Position numbers and translations under genes: made by a program. This document shows, in pieces, positions 1 through 6,039 of a stretch of 6,190 bases of DNA. Source of the stretch: JAENVT01 sp031373785 (GTDB lineage: Bacteria; Actinomycetota; Acidimicrobiia; Acidimicrobiales; Ilumatobacteraceae); assembly GCA_031373785.1 (NCBI GenBank), contig JANMNE010000424.1, positions 1 through 6,190 of the forward strand, in the 5' to 3' direction. Each line of letters opens with the position of its first letter. The first letter of the stretch is position 1. A model generated the notes under the pieces. The model was not told the origin of the DNA. It made no database searches and saw only the letters and a list, made by a program, of their open reading frames with translations.

Positions 1-2
1 TG

Positions 3-89
3 CGACAGATACGGCGGATTTGTACAGCAATCTTGGTATTGCTCGGCGCGATTGTGGTCGTACCAGCGTTTGGTGGCACAGCGAGTGCC
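3..89 (+). other. Signal peptide of the surface protein (partial)
   Basis: The in-frame codons before the first possible TTG start (nt 33) read R-Q-I-R-R-I-C-T-A-I, followed by a hydrophobic stretch LVLLGAIVVVPAF and the small-residue end GGTASA before His-His. This gives a basic n-region, a hydrophobic core and an A-S-A signal peptidase I type cleavage site after nt 89. Because the basic residues lie upstream of nt 33, translation most likely begins to the left of the window. Confidence 0.8.
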
Positions 90-3000
90 CACCACTCCAA
101 CATCACGGCCTCGGTGGCCTGTGGCGGCACCGTGTCGTGGACTGCAACGTCGTGGGCCACTGGCCCGTCGGGCACGAACACCGACATTCGGGTGTTCAAA
201 AAGATCGGCAACACGACCACCCAGATCGGTTCCGGCGCCTTCGACAACGCCAACAACTACCAGTTCTCGGGCACGCTTGTCTGGCCGGCCAACACCGCCA
301 GCATGATCATCTCGTCCCAGCCCTACGCGGCGTGGGGCAACGGAGTGGTGTCGAACGTCGGCAGCTCCGTCACGATCTACAAGCCGACCAACTGCCCCAA
401 CCAACCAGCCGTCACCAAGTCGGTTTCGTGCGTCAATCCCGAGCCCGGCAGCGGTGATGGCCAGGTCGTGTTGACCTTGACCAACAGCGCCGGCCTCTAT
501 GGCTCGGACGCCATCTTCAAGGTGTACAACCCGGATCAAACGACGCTCTTCACGAACTACACGGTTCTGTCAGGCGGGTCGACGCCGGTCACGTTCAGCG
601 GCCTCGCTGACGGCAGTCACACTGTCAAGATTCTCGTGGGCGCCACCGATTACAGCCAGACGTTCACCGTCGACTGCGACTCGCCGATCCCTGCTGTCAC
701 CAGCACCTCGGGCTGCGCGAACGGTGACGGCGAAGTCGTCATCACGTTGAAGAACACCGGCGGCGAGGCCGTGGTGTTCGATGTCACCAACCCGACCACT
801 CTGGTCGTCCAGCATGTCACGGTCAACGCCAACAGCACCGCGACCCGTACGTTCGGCGGCTTCGCCGATGGGCAGCACACGGTCACCGTCAAGGTTGGGT
901 ACACCGACTTCTCGCAGACCTTCACGGTCGATTGCGATCACCCACTCCCCAAGGTGACGAGCGCAGTGGTGTGTGGCAACGACCACGACGGCTCAGTCAC
1001 CATCACCCTCGCCAACGAGGGCACCGAGGCTGTCGTCTTCCAGGTCACCAACCCGAACACGGGCGGCGTTGAAAACGTGCCGGTCGGCATCGGTGGTAGC
1101 GCCACACGCACCTACGGCGGATTCAGCGACGGCGCCCACTCGGTCGCCATCACCGCCGACGGTAAGGACTACACCCAGACGTTCACGGTCAACTGTGATC
1201 TCGCCCCGTCGTACAGCCACATCGAGACGTGTGCGAACGGCGACGGCAACGTTGCGGTCACCATGGTCAACAACGGTGACGACCTCGACGCGGTGTTCGT
1301 GCTCGACGGCGTGTCGTACACGCTGGCACCTGGCGCCACCAAGGTCATCACGCTCACCGGCTTGGCCGATGGCAGCCACCTGGTGCCGCTCACAGTGAAC
1401 GGCGCCGACAAGAGCTTCACCATCACCGTCGACTGCGATCGCCCCGGCGAGCCTGCAGCCGATGTCGCGGTGAGCTGCGCCAACGAAGACGGCGTGGTCG
1501 TGGTCACGCTCCACAACATCGGCGGGCAGTTGCCGCTGACGTTCACGGTGCAGGGCACCAACTACGTCGTGCCGGCCAACTCGGATCTGCCGGTCACGCT
1601 CTCGGGCTTGCTCGACGGCACGCAGACCATCGCCATCACGCAGGGCGCCCACGACTTCTCCAAGCCGGTCACCATCAACTGCGACAAGGCGCCGACCGTC
1701 ACCTCGACGGCGACGTGTGTTGACTCCGAGGGCGGCATCTCCAACGGTCAGGTCGTCGTCACGCTGCACAACAACGGCGACGATGTTGCCGTGACATTCA
1801 CGGTCAACGGCGTCGACTTCACGGTTGGGCCGAAGGTGTCGAAAGACGTGCCGGTCGGGCCGCTGGCCGACGGGCCGCACACGATCGACGTCTTCGTCGG
1901 CCAGACCCGCTTGGGCATCGACGCCTTCACGGTCGCTTGCGACCACCCCGGAGTCGGCACGATCGCGGTCGTGCCAACCTGCGTCGAGGCTGATGGCCAA
2001 CTGACCATCAGCCTCACAGCCACCGGTGGCGAACTGCCTGTCGTCTTCACGGTCAATGGCACCAACTACTCGGTCGCACCGAACACGACGCTCCCCGTCG
2101 CGATCTCCGGTCTCCTCGACGGTGCAACCCCGATTGCGGTGTCGGCCGGCGGCAAGGACCTCTCGTTCATTGCCAACACGAAGTGCGATCTGCCCCCGAC
2201 CCACAGCTACGTGCAGGCGTGCTCCAACTTCGACGACACGGTGTCGATCCTGATCGGGAATCCCGGCGACGACGTCGCCGTCACGTTCACGATCAACGAC
2301 ACCGATTATGTGTTGGAGCCCGGCACGTCGCAAACCGTTGTGGTCGACGGTCTCAGTGATGGCGAGAACACCATCACGCTGGCCATCGACGGCGTACAGC
2401 AAGCCGACATCGTGATCGAGTCTCATTGCGACCCGGTCCTCGCGATCACCGCACTGTGCAACTCGATCGGCACTGACAACGAGGTCACGGGTTACTGGTT
2501 CACGATCACCAACACCAAGGGCGTCGACGCCCCGGTGACCTGGGACGGTGGCAGCGCCACCGTGCCGGCCGGTCAGTCGCTGACCATCAACTCGGCGACG
2601 GCTCCGCTGGTGCTCATGAACAACGAAACCGTGATCGCCGTGGCCGATGCGTCCGAGTCGAGCTGCGAGCGCACGATCACCTTCACCAAGGAGTTGAACG
2701 GTCAGCCGGCCACCGGCGAGACCTACACCATCCGGGTGTCGCGACTGAGTGGCGACACGTACGTGGAGGAGACGACGTTCAACATCAACGCCGGCGAGTC
2801 CAAGGTCGTCACCCTGCCATCGACGCCCGACCCTGCCGGCATCGACTACAAGTTCGAGGAGATCGTCAAGGGCACGGCCAACACCAGTGTCGTGAGCCCT
2901 GATCAGATCAAGCTGGCGGGCCACCTCGGTGAGACCATCAACGTCGTCGTCACCAACGGCTACGCATCGGTCCAGATCGATAAGGCCTCGTCGACCGCCA

Positions 3001-3596
3001 AGGTGGACCCGGGCGGACAGATCACCTACACCCTGCAGGCCACCAACACCGGTGGGCTCACGTTGAACCCAGTCGTGGTCAACGATCGCCTTCCGGGCAC
3101 GGTCGAGCTGGTCTCGGCTTCGGTCGCCGGCGGTGCCGGTCAGTGCGTGCTGACGGAAGCAACCCGCCCGCAACTGCTGACCTGCACGATGAGCGATGCT
3201 TTGGCCCCCGGCGCAGTGACCAGTGTGATCACAGTCGTCGTCAAGGCTGACGCAACGGTCGCCAGCGGCAGCACCATCGTCAATCAGGCCATGGTGCATG
3301 GCGCCTTCGCCGACGCCGTCATGATCGGACTCGGTACCGGCGGTGCCGAACTCAGCTGCGTCCCGGCGGTTGCCGGTACGGTCTGCGATCTGTCGGCGCA
3401 GGTCGGTGTGCCGGTTTCCACGCCGCAGGTGGCCAGCGAGCCGCCGGTGGCGCCGATTGCAACAGTCGACGCCGTCGTGGTCGAACTGCCCCGCACCGGG
3501 GCCGGGCATCTCCGTGAGATGCTCGCCCTCGGCTTCGGTGGCATCCTTCTTGGTGGAGCAATGCTGATCGGCCGCCGCCGTATCGGCATCCGCTGA
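3..3596 (+). CDS. Large LPXTG-type secreted repeat surface protein (5' end outside window)
   Basis: This is a secreted, probably wall-anchored protein of at least 1197 residues; the frame is open to the left edge, so the start codon is missing. In order: a signal peptide (to nt 89), an N-terminal domain with two Cys (nt 90-395), eight tandem repeats (nt 396-2432), a degenerate ninth copy (nt 2433-2669), a beta-sandwich domain resembling DUF5979/Cna-B-type modules (about nt 2670-2963), a DUF11-like domain opening with ASVQIDKASSTAKVDPGG (nt 2964 to about 3300), a Pro/Val-rich spacer, then LPRTG, a hydrophobic segment and an Arg-rich tail. Each repeat has one Cys near its start and one in a closing C-D motif, which suggests an intradomain disulfide outside the cell. 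Anchoring by sortase is inferred from family knowledge. The ligand or role (adhesion, S-layer-like coat, stalk) cannot be read from sequence. I do not recognise the repeat as a named family. Confidence 0.9.
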   Translation, partial: RQIRRICTAILVLLGAIVVVPAFGGTASAHHSNITASVACGGTVSWTATSWATGPSGTNTDIRVFKKIGNTTTQIGSGAFDNANNYQFSGTLVWPANTASMIISSQPYAAWGNGVVSNVGSSVTIYKPTNCPNQPAVTKSVSCVNPEPGSGDGQVVLTLTNSAGLYGSDAIFKVYNPDQTTLFTNYTVLSGGSTPVTFSGLADGSHTVKILVGATDYSQTFTVDCDSPIPAVTSTSGCANGDGEVVITLKNTGGEAVVFDVTNPTTLVVQHVTVNANSTATRTFGGFADGQHTVTVKVGYTDFSQTFTVDCDHPLPKVTSAVVCGNDHDGSVTITLANEGTEAVVFQVTNPNTGGVENVPVGIGGSATRTYGGFSDGAHSVAITADGKDYTQTFTVNCDLAPSYSHIETCANGDGNVAVTMVNNGDDLDAVFVLDGVSYTLAPGATKVITLTGLADGSHLVPLTVNGADKSFTITVDCDRPGEPAADVAVSCANEDGVVVVTLHNIGGQLPLTFTVQGTNYVVPANSDLPVTLSGLLDGTQTIAITQGAHDFSKPVTINCDKAPTVTSTATCVDSEGGISNGQVVVTLHNNGDDVAVTFTVNGVDFTVGPKVSKDVPVGPLADGPHTIDVFVGQTRLGIDAFTVACDHPGVGTIAVVPTCVEADGQLTISLTATGGELPVVFTVNGTNYSVAPNTTLPVAISGLLDGATPIAVSAGGKDLSFIANTKCDLPPTHSYVQACSNFDDTVSILIGNPGDDVAVTFTINDTDYVLEPGTSQTVVVDGLSDGENTITLAIDGVQQADIVIESHCDPVLAITALCNSIGTDNEVTGYWFTITNTKGVDAPVTWDGGSATVPAGQSLTINSATAPLVLMNNETVIAVADASESSCERTITFTKELNGQPATGETYTIRVSRLSGDTYVEETTFNINAGESKVVTLPSTPDPAGIDYKFEEIVKGTANTSVVSPDQIKLAGHLGETINVVVTNGYASVQIDKASSTAKVDPGGQITYTLQATNTGGLTLNPVVVNDRLPGTVELVSASVAGGAGQCVLTEATRPQLLTCTMSDALAPGAVTSVITVVVKADATVASGSTIVNQAMVHGAFADAVMIGLGTGGAELSCVPAVAGTVCDLSAQVGVPVSTPQVASEPPVAPIATVDAVVVELPRTGAGHLREMLALGFGGILLGGAMLIGRRRIGIR
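396..2432 (+). repeat. Eight tandem protein-level repeats with paired cysteines
   Basis: Eight diverged copies end at nt 680, 938, 1199, 1439, 1685, 1943, 2189 and 2432, each closing with Cys-Asp. Copy lengths are 240-285 nt (80-95 residues). The shared pattern is an opening Cys followed by an Asn/Asp-Gly-rich turn, a strand such as VVVTLHN, then F-x-V, then G-L-x-D-G-x-H, and a final strand such as SQTFTVDCD. A degenerate ninth copy follows (nt 2433-2669) that keeps both cysteines (C-N-S-I and S-S-C-E). The copies are clearly homologous in protein but diverged in DNA, so the array is old rather than freshly expanded. The fold is inferred to be an immunoglobulin-like beta-sandwich. Confidence 0.85.
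3486..3593 (+). other. LPRTG cell-wall sorting signal, membrane segment and basic tail
   Basis: LPRTG lies at nt 3486-3500, a short linker AGHLRE follows, then an 18-residue hydrophobic segment (MLALGFGGILLGGAMLIG, nt 3519-3572) and the tail RRRIGIR before TGA. This is the standard tripartite sortase signal; by family knowledge cleavage would fall between Thr and Gly. No sortase gene is in the window. Confidence 0.88.
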
Positions 3597-3683
3597 GTAG
3601 CCAGCAAATAGCTAGCTAGGCGAAGGCCGGCTCGCGGTCGCCTCCGACGGGAGACGATTGCGGTGCAGGCCTTCGTCGCGTCT
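3597..3683. terminator. Convergent intergenic region with inverted repeats, possible bidirectional terminator
   Basis: The wall-protein gene (+) and the DUF952 gene (-) converge on these 87 bases. CGAAGGCC (3621-3628) is the exact reverse complement of GGCCTTCG (3668-3675), and a second arm GAGACG (3651-3656) matches CGTCTC (3679-3684). There is also a perfect 10-bp palindrome TAGCTAGCTA at 3609-3618. No T-run follows any stem, but actinobacterial terminators often lack one. The loops are long (39 and 22 nt), so this is a candidate only. Confidence 0.4.
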
Positions 3684-4004
3684 CTACCGACCGAGCGGCG
3701 CCAGACGTTGCGTGGTGATCACGGCGTCGAGGTTGATCGGGCCGTAGACGTGCGGGAACGGCTCGGGCATTCCCGGCAACTGCTCGTAGACCAGTGGCGA
3801 ACTCAGCTGTGCTTCGTCGATGTGGAGCAGCAGCAGGTTGGAGGCGTCGGCGTAGAACCGCTCGACGACTCCGGGCCATTGCGCCGCGGTGCTGCAGTGG
3901 ATGTAGCCCTCCTCGGCAAGGTCGATGCCACGCGTCGATCCGGTGTGTGTGCCCCGCTGCTGTGATGTCGCCCAGGTAGCCGTGTCCGTGATGTGGAAGA
4001 TCAT
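3684..4004 (-). CDS. DUF952 domain protein
   Basis: This 106-residue protein covers a complete DUF952 domain: the N-terminal MIFHIT strand, E-E-G-Y-I-H-C-S-T at residues 31-39, F-Y-A at 50-52, an L-L-L-L-H-I-D strand around 57-63, and the signature FPHVYGPINLDAV at 83-95. Family members are about 100-120 residues, cytoplasmic and of unproven function; as I recall the family has been grouped with the ADP-ribosyltransferase-like fold, which I cannot check here. The ATG at 4004 is chosen because MIFHIT is where the family begins. A GTG at 4022 would add six residues. No good ribosome binding site is visible: GAGG sits only two bases before the ATG. The gene is divergent from trmD with 22 bp between start codons and converges on the wall-protein gene. 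It is not a usual trmD neighbour. Confidence 0.85.
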   Translation of the reverse strand: MIFHITDTATWATSQQRGTHTGSTRGIDLAEEGYIHCSTAAQWPGVVERFYADASNLLLLHIDEAQLSSPLVYEQLPGMPEPFPHVYGPINLDAVITTQRLAPLGR

Positions 4005-4011
4005 CGCCTCG

Positions 4012-4026
4012 TAGGCTTGCACACCA
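4012..4026 (+). promoter_or_regulatory. Possible -10 element for trmD, leaderless or near-leaderless
   Basis: TAGGCT at 4012-4017 fits the actinobacterial TANNNT -10 pattern and ends nine bases before the trmD ATG (4027). No Shine-Dalgarno sequence is visible before that ATG, so a leaderless transcript is possible. I see no convincing -35 box. This is a weak call driven partly by the need for a promoter in or beside the DUF952 gene. Confidence 0.25.
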
Positions 4027-4761
4027 ATGCAGATCGACGTGTTCACCATCTTCCCCGGCCTCGTCGACACCTTCTGTACCGAGGGCCTGCTCGGCAAGGC
4101 CCGCGCCAACCATCTGCTCGATCTGCGCACGCACGACTTGCGCGAGCACACGACCGATGTCCATCGCACGGTGGACGATGCGCCATTTGGTGGAGGCGCC
4201 GGCATGGTGATGAAGGCCGAGCCGATCTTCGCTTCCGTCGAGGCGGCAGACCCGCCGCGGCCGCTGATGCTCCTCGGCCCCGGAGGGCGACGGTTCGATC
4301 AGACAGTGGCCCACGAGCTGGCTTCACTGGACGGGTTCAGCCTGCTGTGCGGCCGATACGAAGGTGTCGACCACCGGGTTCGCGAGCACCTCGTCGACGG
4401 CGAGCTCAGCGTCGGCGACGTCGTGCTGGGTGGGGGAGAAGTTGCTGCGTGCCTGGTCATCGAGGCTGTAGTACGACTCCTGCCCGGAGCAATGGGCAAC
4501 AACGTCAGCCCCGTCACGGAGAGCTTCGGTGAGTCCGGTCTGCTGGAAGAACCGCATTACACCCGCCCGGCGGAGTTCCGAGGCTGGGAGGTGCCCGACA
4601 CCTTGCGCAGCGGCGATCACGCCAGAATCGAGCGGTGGCGAAGCGCTCAGGCGCTGCATCGCACGCTTCGCTACCGGCCTGACCTGGTCGAGGCCGCAGG
4701 GGGGCTCAGCGAAGTTGACCGGCGACTGTTGGAAGAGTTCCCTCCGGTCACCTATCCTTGA
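4027..4761 (+). CDS. trmD: tRNA (guanine-N1)-methyltransferase TrmD
   Basis: TrmD transfers a methyl group from S-adenosylmethionine to N1 of G37 in tRNAs with a G at position 36, which prevents +1 frameshifting. The 244 residues cover the whole family: N-terminal MQIDVFTIFP, the H-R-T-V-D-D-x-P-F-G-G-G-x-G-M block at 46-60, and the trefoil-knot cofactor loops GPGGR (84-88), LLCGRYEGVD (106-115) and SVGDVVLGGGE (128-138). The conserved Arg of the active site is R150, and PHYTRP is at 176-181, followed by the helical C-terminal domain. At the position of the catalytic Asp169 of E. coli (by alignment from memory) this protein has Glu165. It is the first gene of a plus-strand run; rplS starts 47 bases after its stop. 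rimM, normally upstream, is absent. Confidence 0.97.
   Translation: MQIDVFTIFPGLVDTFCTEGLLGKARANHLLDLRTHDLREHTTDVHRTVDDAPFGGGAGMVMKAEPIFASVEAADPPRPLMLLGPGGRRFDQTVAHELASLDGFSLLCGRYEGVDHRVREHLVDGELSVGDVVLGGGEVAACLVIEAVVRLLPGAMGNNVSPVTESFGESGLLEEPHYTRPAEFRGWEVPDTLRSGDHARIERWRSAQALHRTLRYRPDLVEAAGGLSEVDRRLLEEFPPVTYP
4729..4758 (+). promoter_or_regulatory. Possible rplS promoter inside the 3' end of trmD
   Basis: TTGGAA (4729-4734) and TATCCT (4753-4758) are separated by 18 bases, each matching four of six consensus positions of a housekeeping sigma promoter. Transcription would begin near 4765 and give a leader of about 44 bases containing the hairpin at 4770-4785. Such matches occur by chance, so confidence is low. 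Confidence 0.3.
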
Positions 4762-4769
4762 TCGTTCCC

Positions 4770-4785
4770 TGGCTGCTGCCAGCCA
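4770..4785 (+). promoter_or_regulatory. Hairpin in the trmD-rplS gap, possible rplS leader element
   Basis: TGGCTG (4770-4775) and CAGCCA (4780-4785) form a perfect 6-bp stem with loop CTGC. It lies between the trmD stop and the rplS ribosome binding site (GAGAG at 4795-4799). It is not followed by a T-run, so it is not an ordinary intrinsic terminator. It might be an L19 autoregulatory leader, an RNA-processing site that uncouples trmD from rplS, or chance. Confidence 0.35.
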
Positions 4786-4808
4786 ATAGATGCAGAGAGT
4801 TCCGCGCC

Positions 4809-5156
4809 ATGAAGTCCACCGATCTTGTCGACAATCAGTACATCCGCACCGACGTACCCGACTTTGCCAGTGGCGATGAGGTCAAGGTTCACGTCAAGGT
4901 CGTCGAGGGCAACAAGGAGCGTGTGCAGGTCTTCCACGGCAACGTCATTGCTCGCTCCGGCAGCGGCGTGGCCGAGACCTACAAGGTCCGCAAGCTCAGC
5001 TACGGCGTCGGCGTCGAGCGTACCTTTCCTATCCACACCCCGACCGTCGTCAAGATCGAGGTCGTCAAGCGCGGTGACGTGCGTCGTGCCAAGCTGTACT
5101 ACCTGCGTGACCGCGTGGGCAAGGCCGCCAAGATCCGGGAAAAGCGCGACGCCTGA
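4809..5156 (+). CDS. rplS: 50S ribosomal protein L19
   Basis: L19 is a protein of the large ribosomal subunit located near the interface with the small subunit. The 115 residues match the family's usual length. Recognisable blocks are the GDEVKVHVKVVEGNKERVQ strand region (22-40), the F-x-G-x-V-I-A-R motif at 42-49, RKLSYGVGVERTFPIHTP (61-78), and the basic C-terminal block RRAKLYYLRDRVGKAAKIRE (92-111), which contacts rRNA in known structures. The start at MKSTDL is chosen because a purine-rich GAGAG (4795-4799) sits nine bases upstream and the length fits; an in-frame ATG at 4758 would add 17 residues unlike any L19 and would overlap trmD. It follows trmD as in most bacteria. Confidence 0.98.
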   Translation: MKSTDLVDNQYIRTDVPDFASGDEVKVHVKVVEGNKERVQVFHGNVIARSGSGVAETYKVRKLSYGVGVERTFPIHTPTVVKIEVVKRGDVRRAKLYYLRDRVGKAAKIREKRDA

Positions 5157-5192
5157 GCGTTCGCTGCCCATCGGTGTAATCGAGCACCCGCA

Positions 5193-5486
5193 TTGAGTTC
5201 CGACGATCTCGAAAACTTCGAGGCCGAGCGTGAGCTCCAACTCGCCCAGGAATACCAGGATGTCGCGGCCATGTTCCGCTTCGCCGTGGAGACTGAGCGC
5301 CGGTTCTATCTGGCCAACGATGTCAAGCTGAACGTCAGCGGAGACGCCGCCAAGCCGGTGATCGAAGTGGAGTTGAGCGACGCATGGGTATGGGATATGT
5401 ACCGCAAGACCCGGTTCGTGCCCAAGGTTCGGGTGCTGACGTTCAAGGACGTCAACGTCGAAGAGCTGCCGTCGACCGAGCTGTAA
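5193..5486 (+). CDS. DUF2469 family protein (actinobacterial)
   Basis: This 97-residue cytoplasmic protein of unknown function belongs to DUF2469. The N-terminus is acidic (MSSDDLENFEAERELQLAQE), residues 29-41 read FRFAVETERRFYL, and the strong C-terminal signature spans residues 64-92, beginning AWVWDMY and ending FKDVNVEEL. The family is typical of Actinobacteria and normally sits beside rnhB and yraN. The start is TTG at 5193: the frame is the same as rplS, its stop TGA is 39 bases upstream, and there is no ATG or GTG between; the next Met is residue 27, which would cut into the family's conserved N-terminal half. The gap after rplS is 36 bases with no clear ribosome binding site. Its function is not known. 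Confidence 0.92.
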   Translation: MSSDDLENFEAERELQLAQEYQDVAAMFRFAVETERRFYLANDVKLNVSGDAAKPVIEVELSDAWVWDMYRKTRFVPKVRVLTFKDVNVEELPSTEL

Positions 5487-5494
5487 CGCCATCG

Positions 5495-5830
5495 TTGGCC
5501 AACCAGGCCCGCGGCAGGTGGGGCGAGGATCTCGCCGCTCGTTGGTACACAGCGCACGGCTACGAGGTCGTCGATCGCAACTGGCGGTCTGCCAGGGGGG
5601 AGATCGATCTCGTGGCGTGCTCGCCGTCGCTCGTGGTGTTCTGCGAGATCAAGACGCGGGCATCCGATCGCTACGGTCCACCGGAGTCCGCGGTCGGTCA
5701 CGTCAAGCAGCGCCGGCTGCGGCTGTTGGCCGCCGAATGGTTGGCCACCCACGATCGCCACGGTGCCATTCGCTTCGACGTTGCCGCAATCACGGGCGTG
5801 CGCATCGAAGTGTTCGAAGCAGCGTTCTAG
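5495..5830 (+). CDS. YraN/UPF0102 family endonuclease-like protein
   Basis: This 111-residue protein has the restriction-endonuclease-like fold signature of YraN (UPF0102): GRWGEDLAARW at 7-17, then RNWRSARGEIDLV (28-40), VVFCEIKTR (47-55) and a C-terminal RFDVAAI strand (93-99). Asp38 with Glu51-x-Lys53 forms the PD-(D/E)xK metal site, so the catalytic residues look intact. The family is linked to DNA uptake or Holliday-junction processing because of its usual link to comM and dprA, but its substrate is unproven. The start is TTG at 5495: no ATG or GTG precedes the conserved GRWGEDLA closely, and TTG lies eight bases after the DUF2469 stop, which fits translational coupling. Extending to 5384 would add 37 residues that overlap DUF2469 and are out of character. 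comM does not follow. Confidence 0.92.
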   Translation: MANQARGRWGEDLAARWYTAHGYEVVDRNWRSARGEIDLVACSPSLVVFCEIKTRASDRYGPPESAVGHVKQRRLRLLAAEWLATHDRHGAIRFDVAAITGVRIEVFEAAF

Positions 5831-5925
5831 GCCGCGCGCGAACTACCAACCCCTTGCTCGGTCTCTGTCCGGCACTGAGGTGACATGCCGCCAGGGCCCA
5901 GAACGCCGGGTCGGTGCGCTGTTCT

Positions 5926-6039
5926 CGAGTTCGCGGGTTGGGCGCGACTCTTGCCGCCGGTGGCGTGATATCGATCCCAACGAGGCTGGTCGGGCGCGAT
6001 TTGTGCCAGGTGTGGCGTGATATCGATCCCACGAACTCG
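5926..6039. repeat. Short inverted repeats bracketing the REP-like pair
   Basis: CGAGTTCGCGGG (5926-5937) and CCCACGAACTCG (6028-6039) are inverted copies matching at 11 of 12 positions. They enclose most of the tandem units, giving a 114-bp segment with inverted ends. It could be the outer stem of a larger hairpin or the ends of a small non-autonomous element; no flanking target duplication is obvious. Confidence 0.45.

Noticed and set aside
20..457. 145-residue plus-strand frame starting ATG-like near the left edge
   Set aside because: It is out of frame with the surface protein, and its His/Arg/Gln-rich translation resembles no protein.
993..3509. 838-residue open frame on the minus strand opposite the surface protein
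   Set aside because: It mirrors a GC-rich gene with strong codon bias; its translation is Arg/Asp/Gly/Val-rich low-complexity sequence with no domain, while the plus strand has clear domains, a signal peptide and a sorting signal.
4005..4205. Longer DUF952 start at 4205 on the minus strand
   Set aside because: It would add 67 residues overlapping the 5' end of trmD, Arg/Ser-rich and unlike the family, which starts at MIFHIT.
3616..4314. 232-residue minus-strand frame over the DUF952 gene and the trmD start
   Set aside because: It is in a different frame from the recognisable DUF952 protein and has no family features; a shadow.
4758..4808. Upstream ATG at 4758 for rplS
   Set aside because: It adds 17 residues not found in L19, overlaps the trmD stop, and the ATG at 4809 has a better spaced purine-rich site.
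4752..5492. 246-residue minus-strand frame opposite rplS and DUF2469
   Set aside because: Both plus-strand genes are unmistakable; the opposite frame is open because of codon bias.
5384..5494. Longer yraN start at 5384
   Set aside because: It would overlap about 100 bases of DUF2469 and add 37 residues with no similarity to the family N-terminus.
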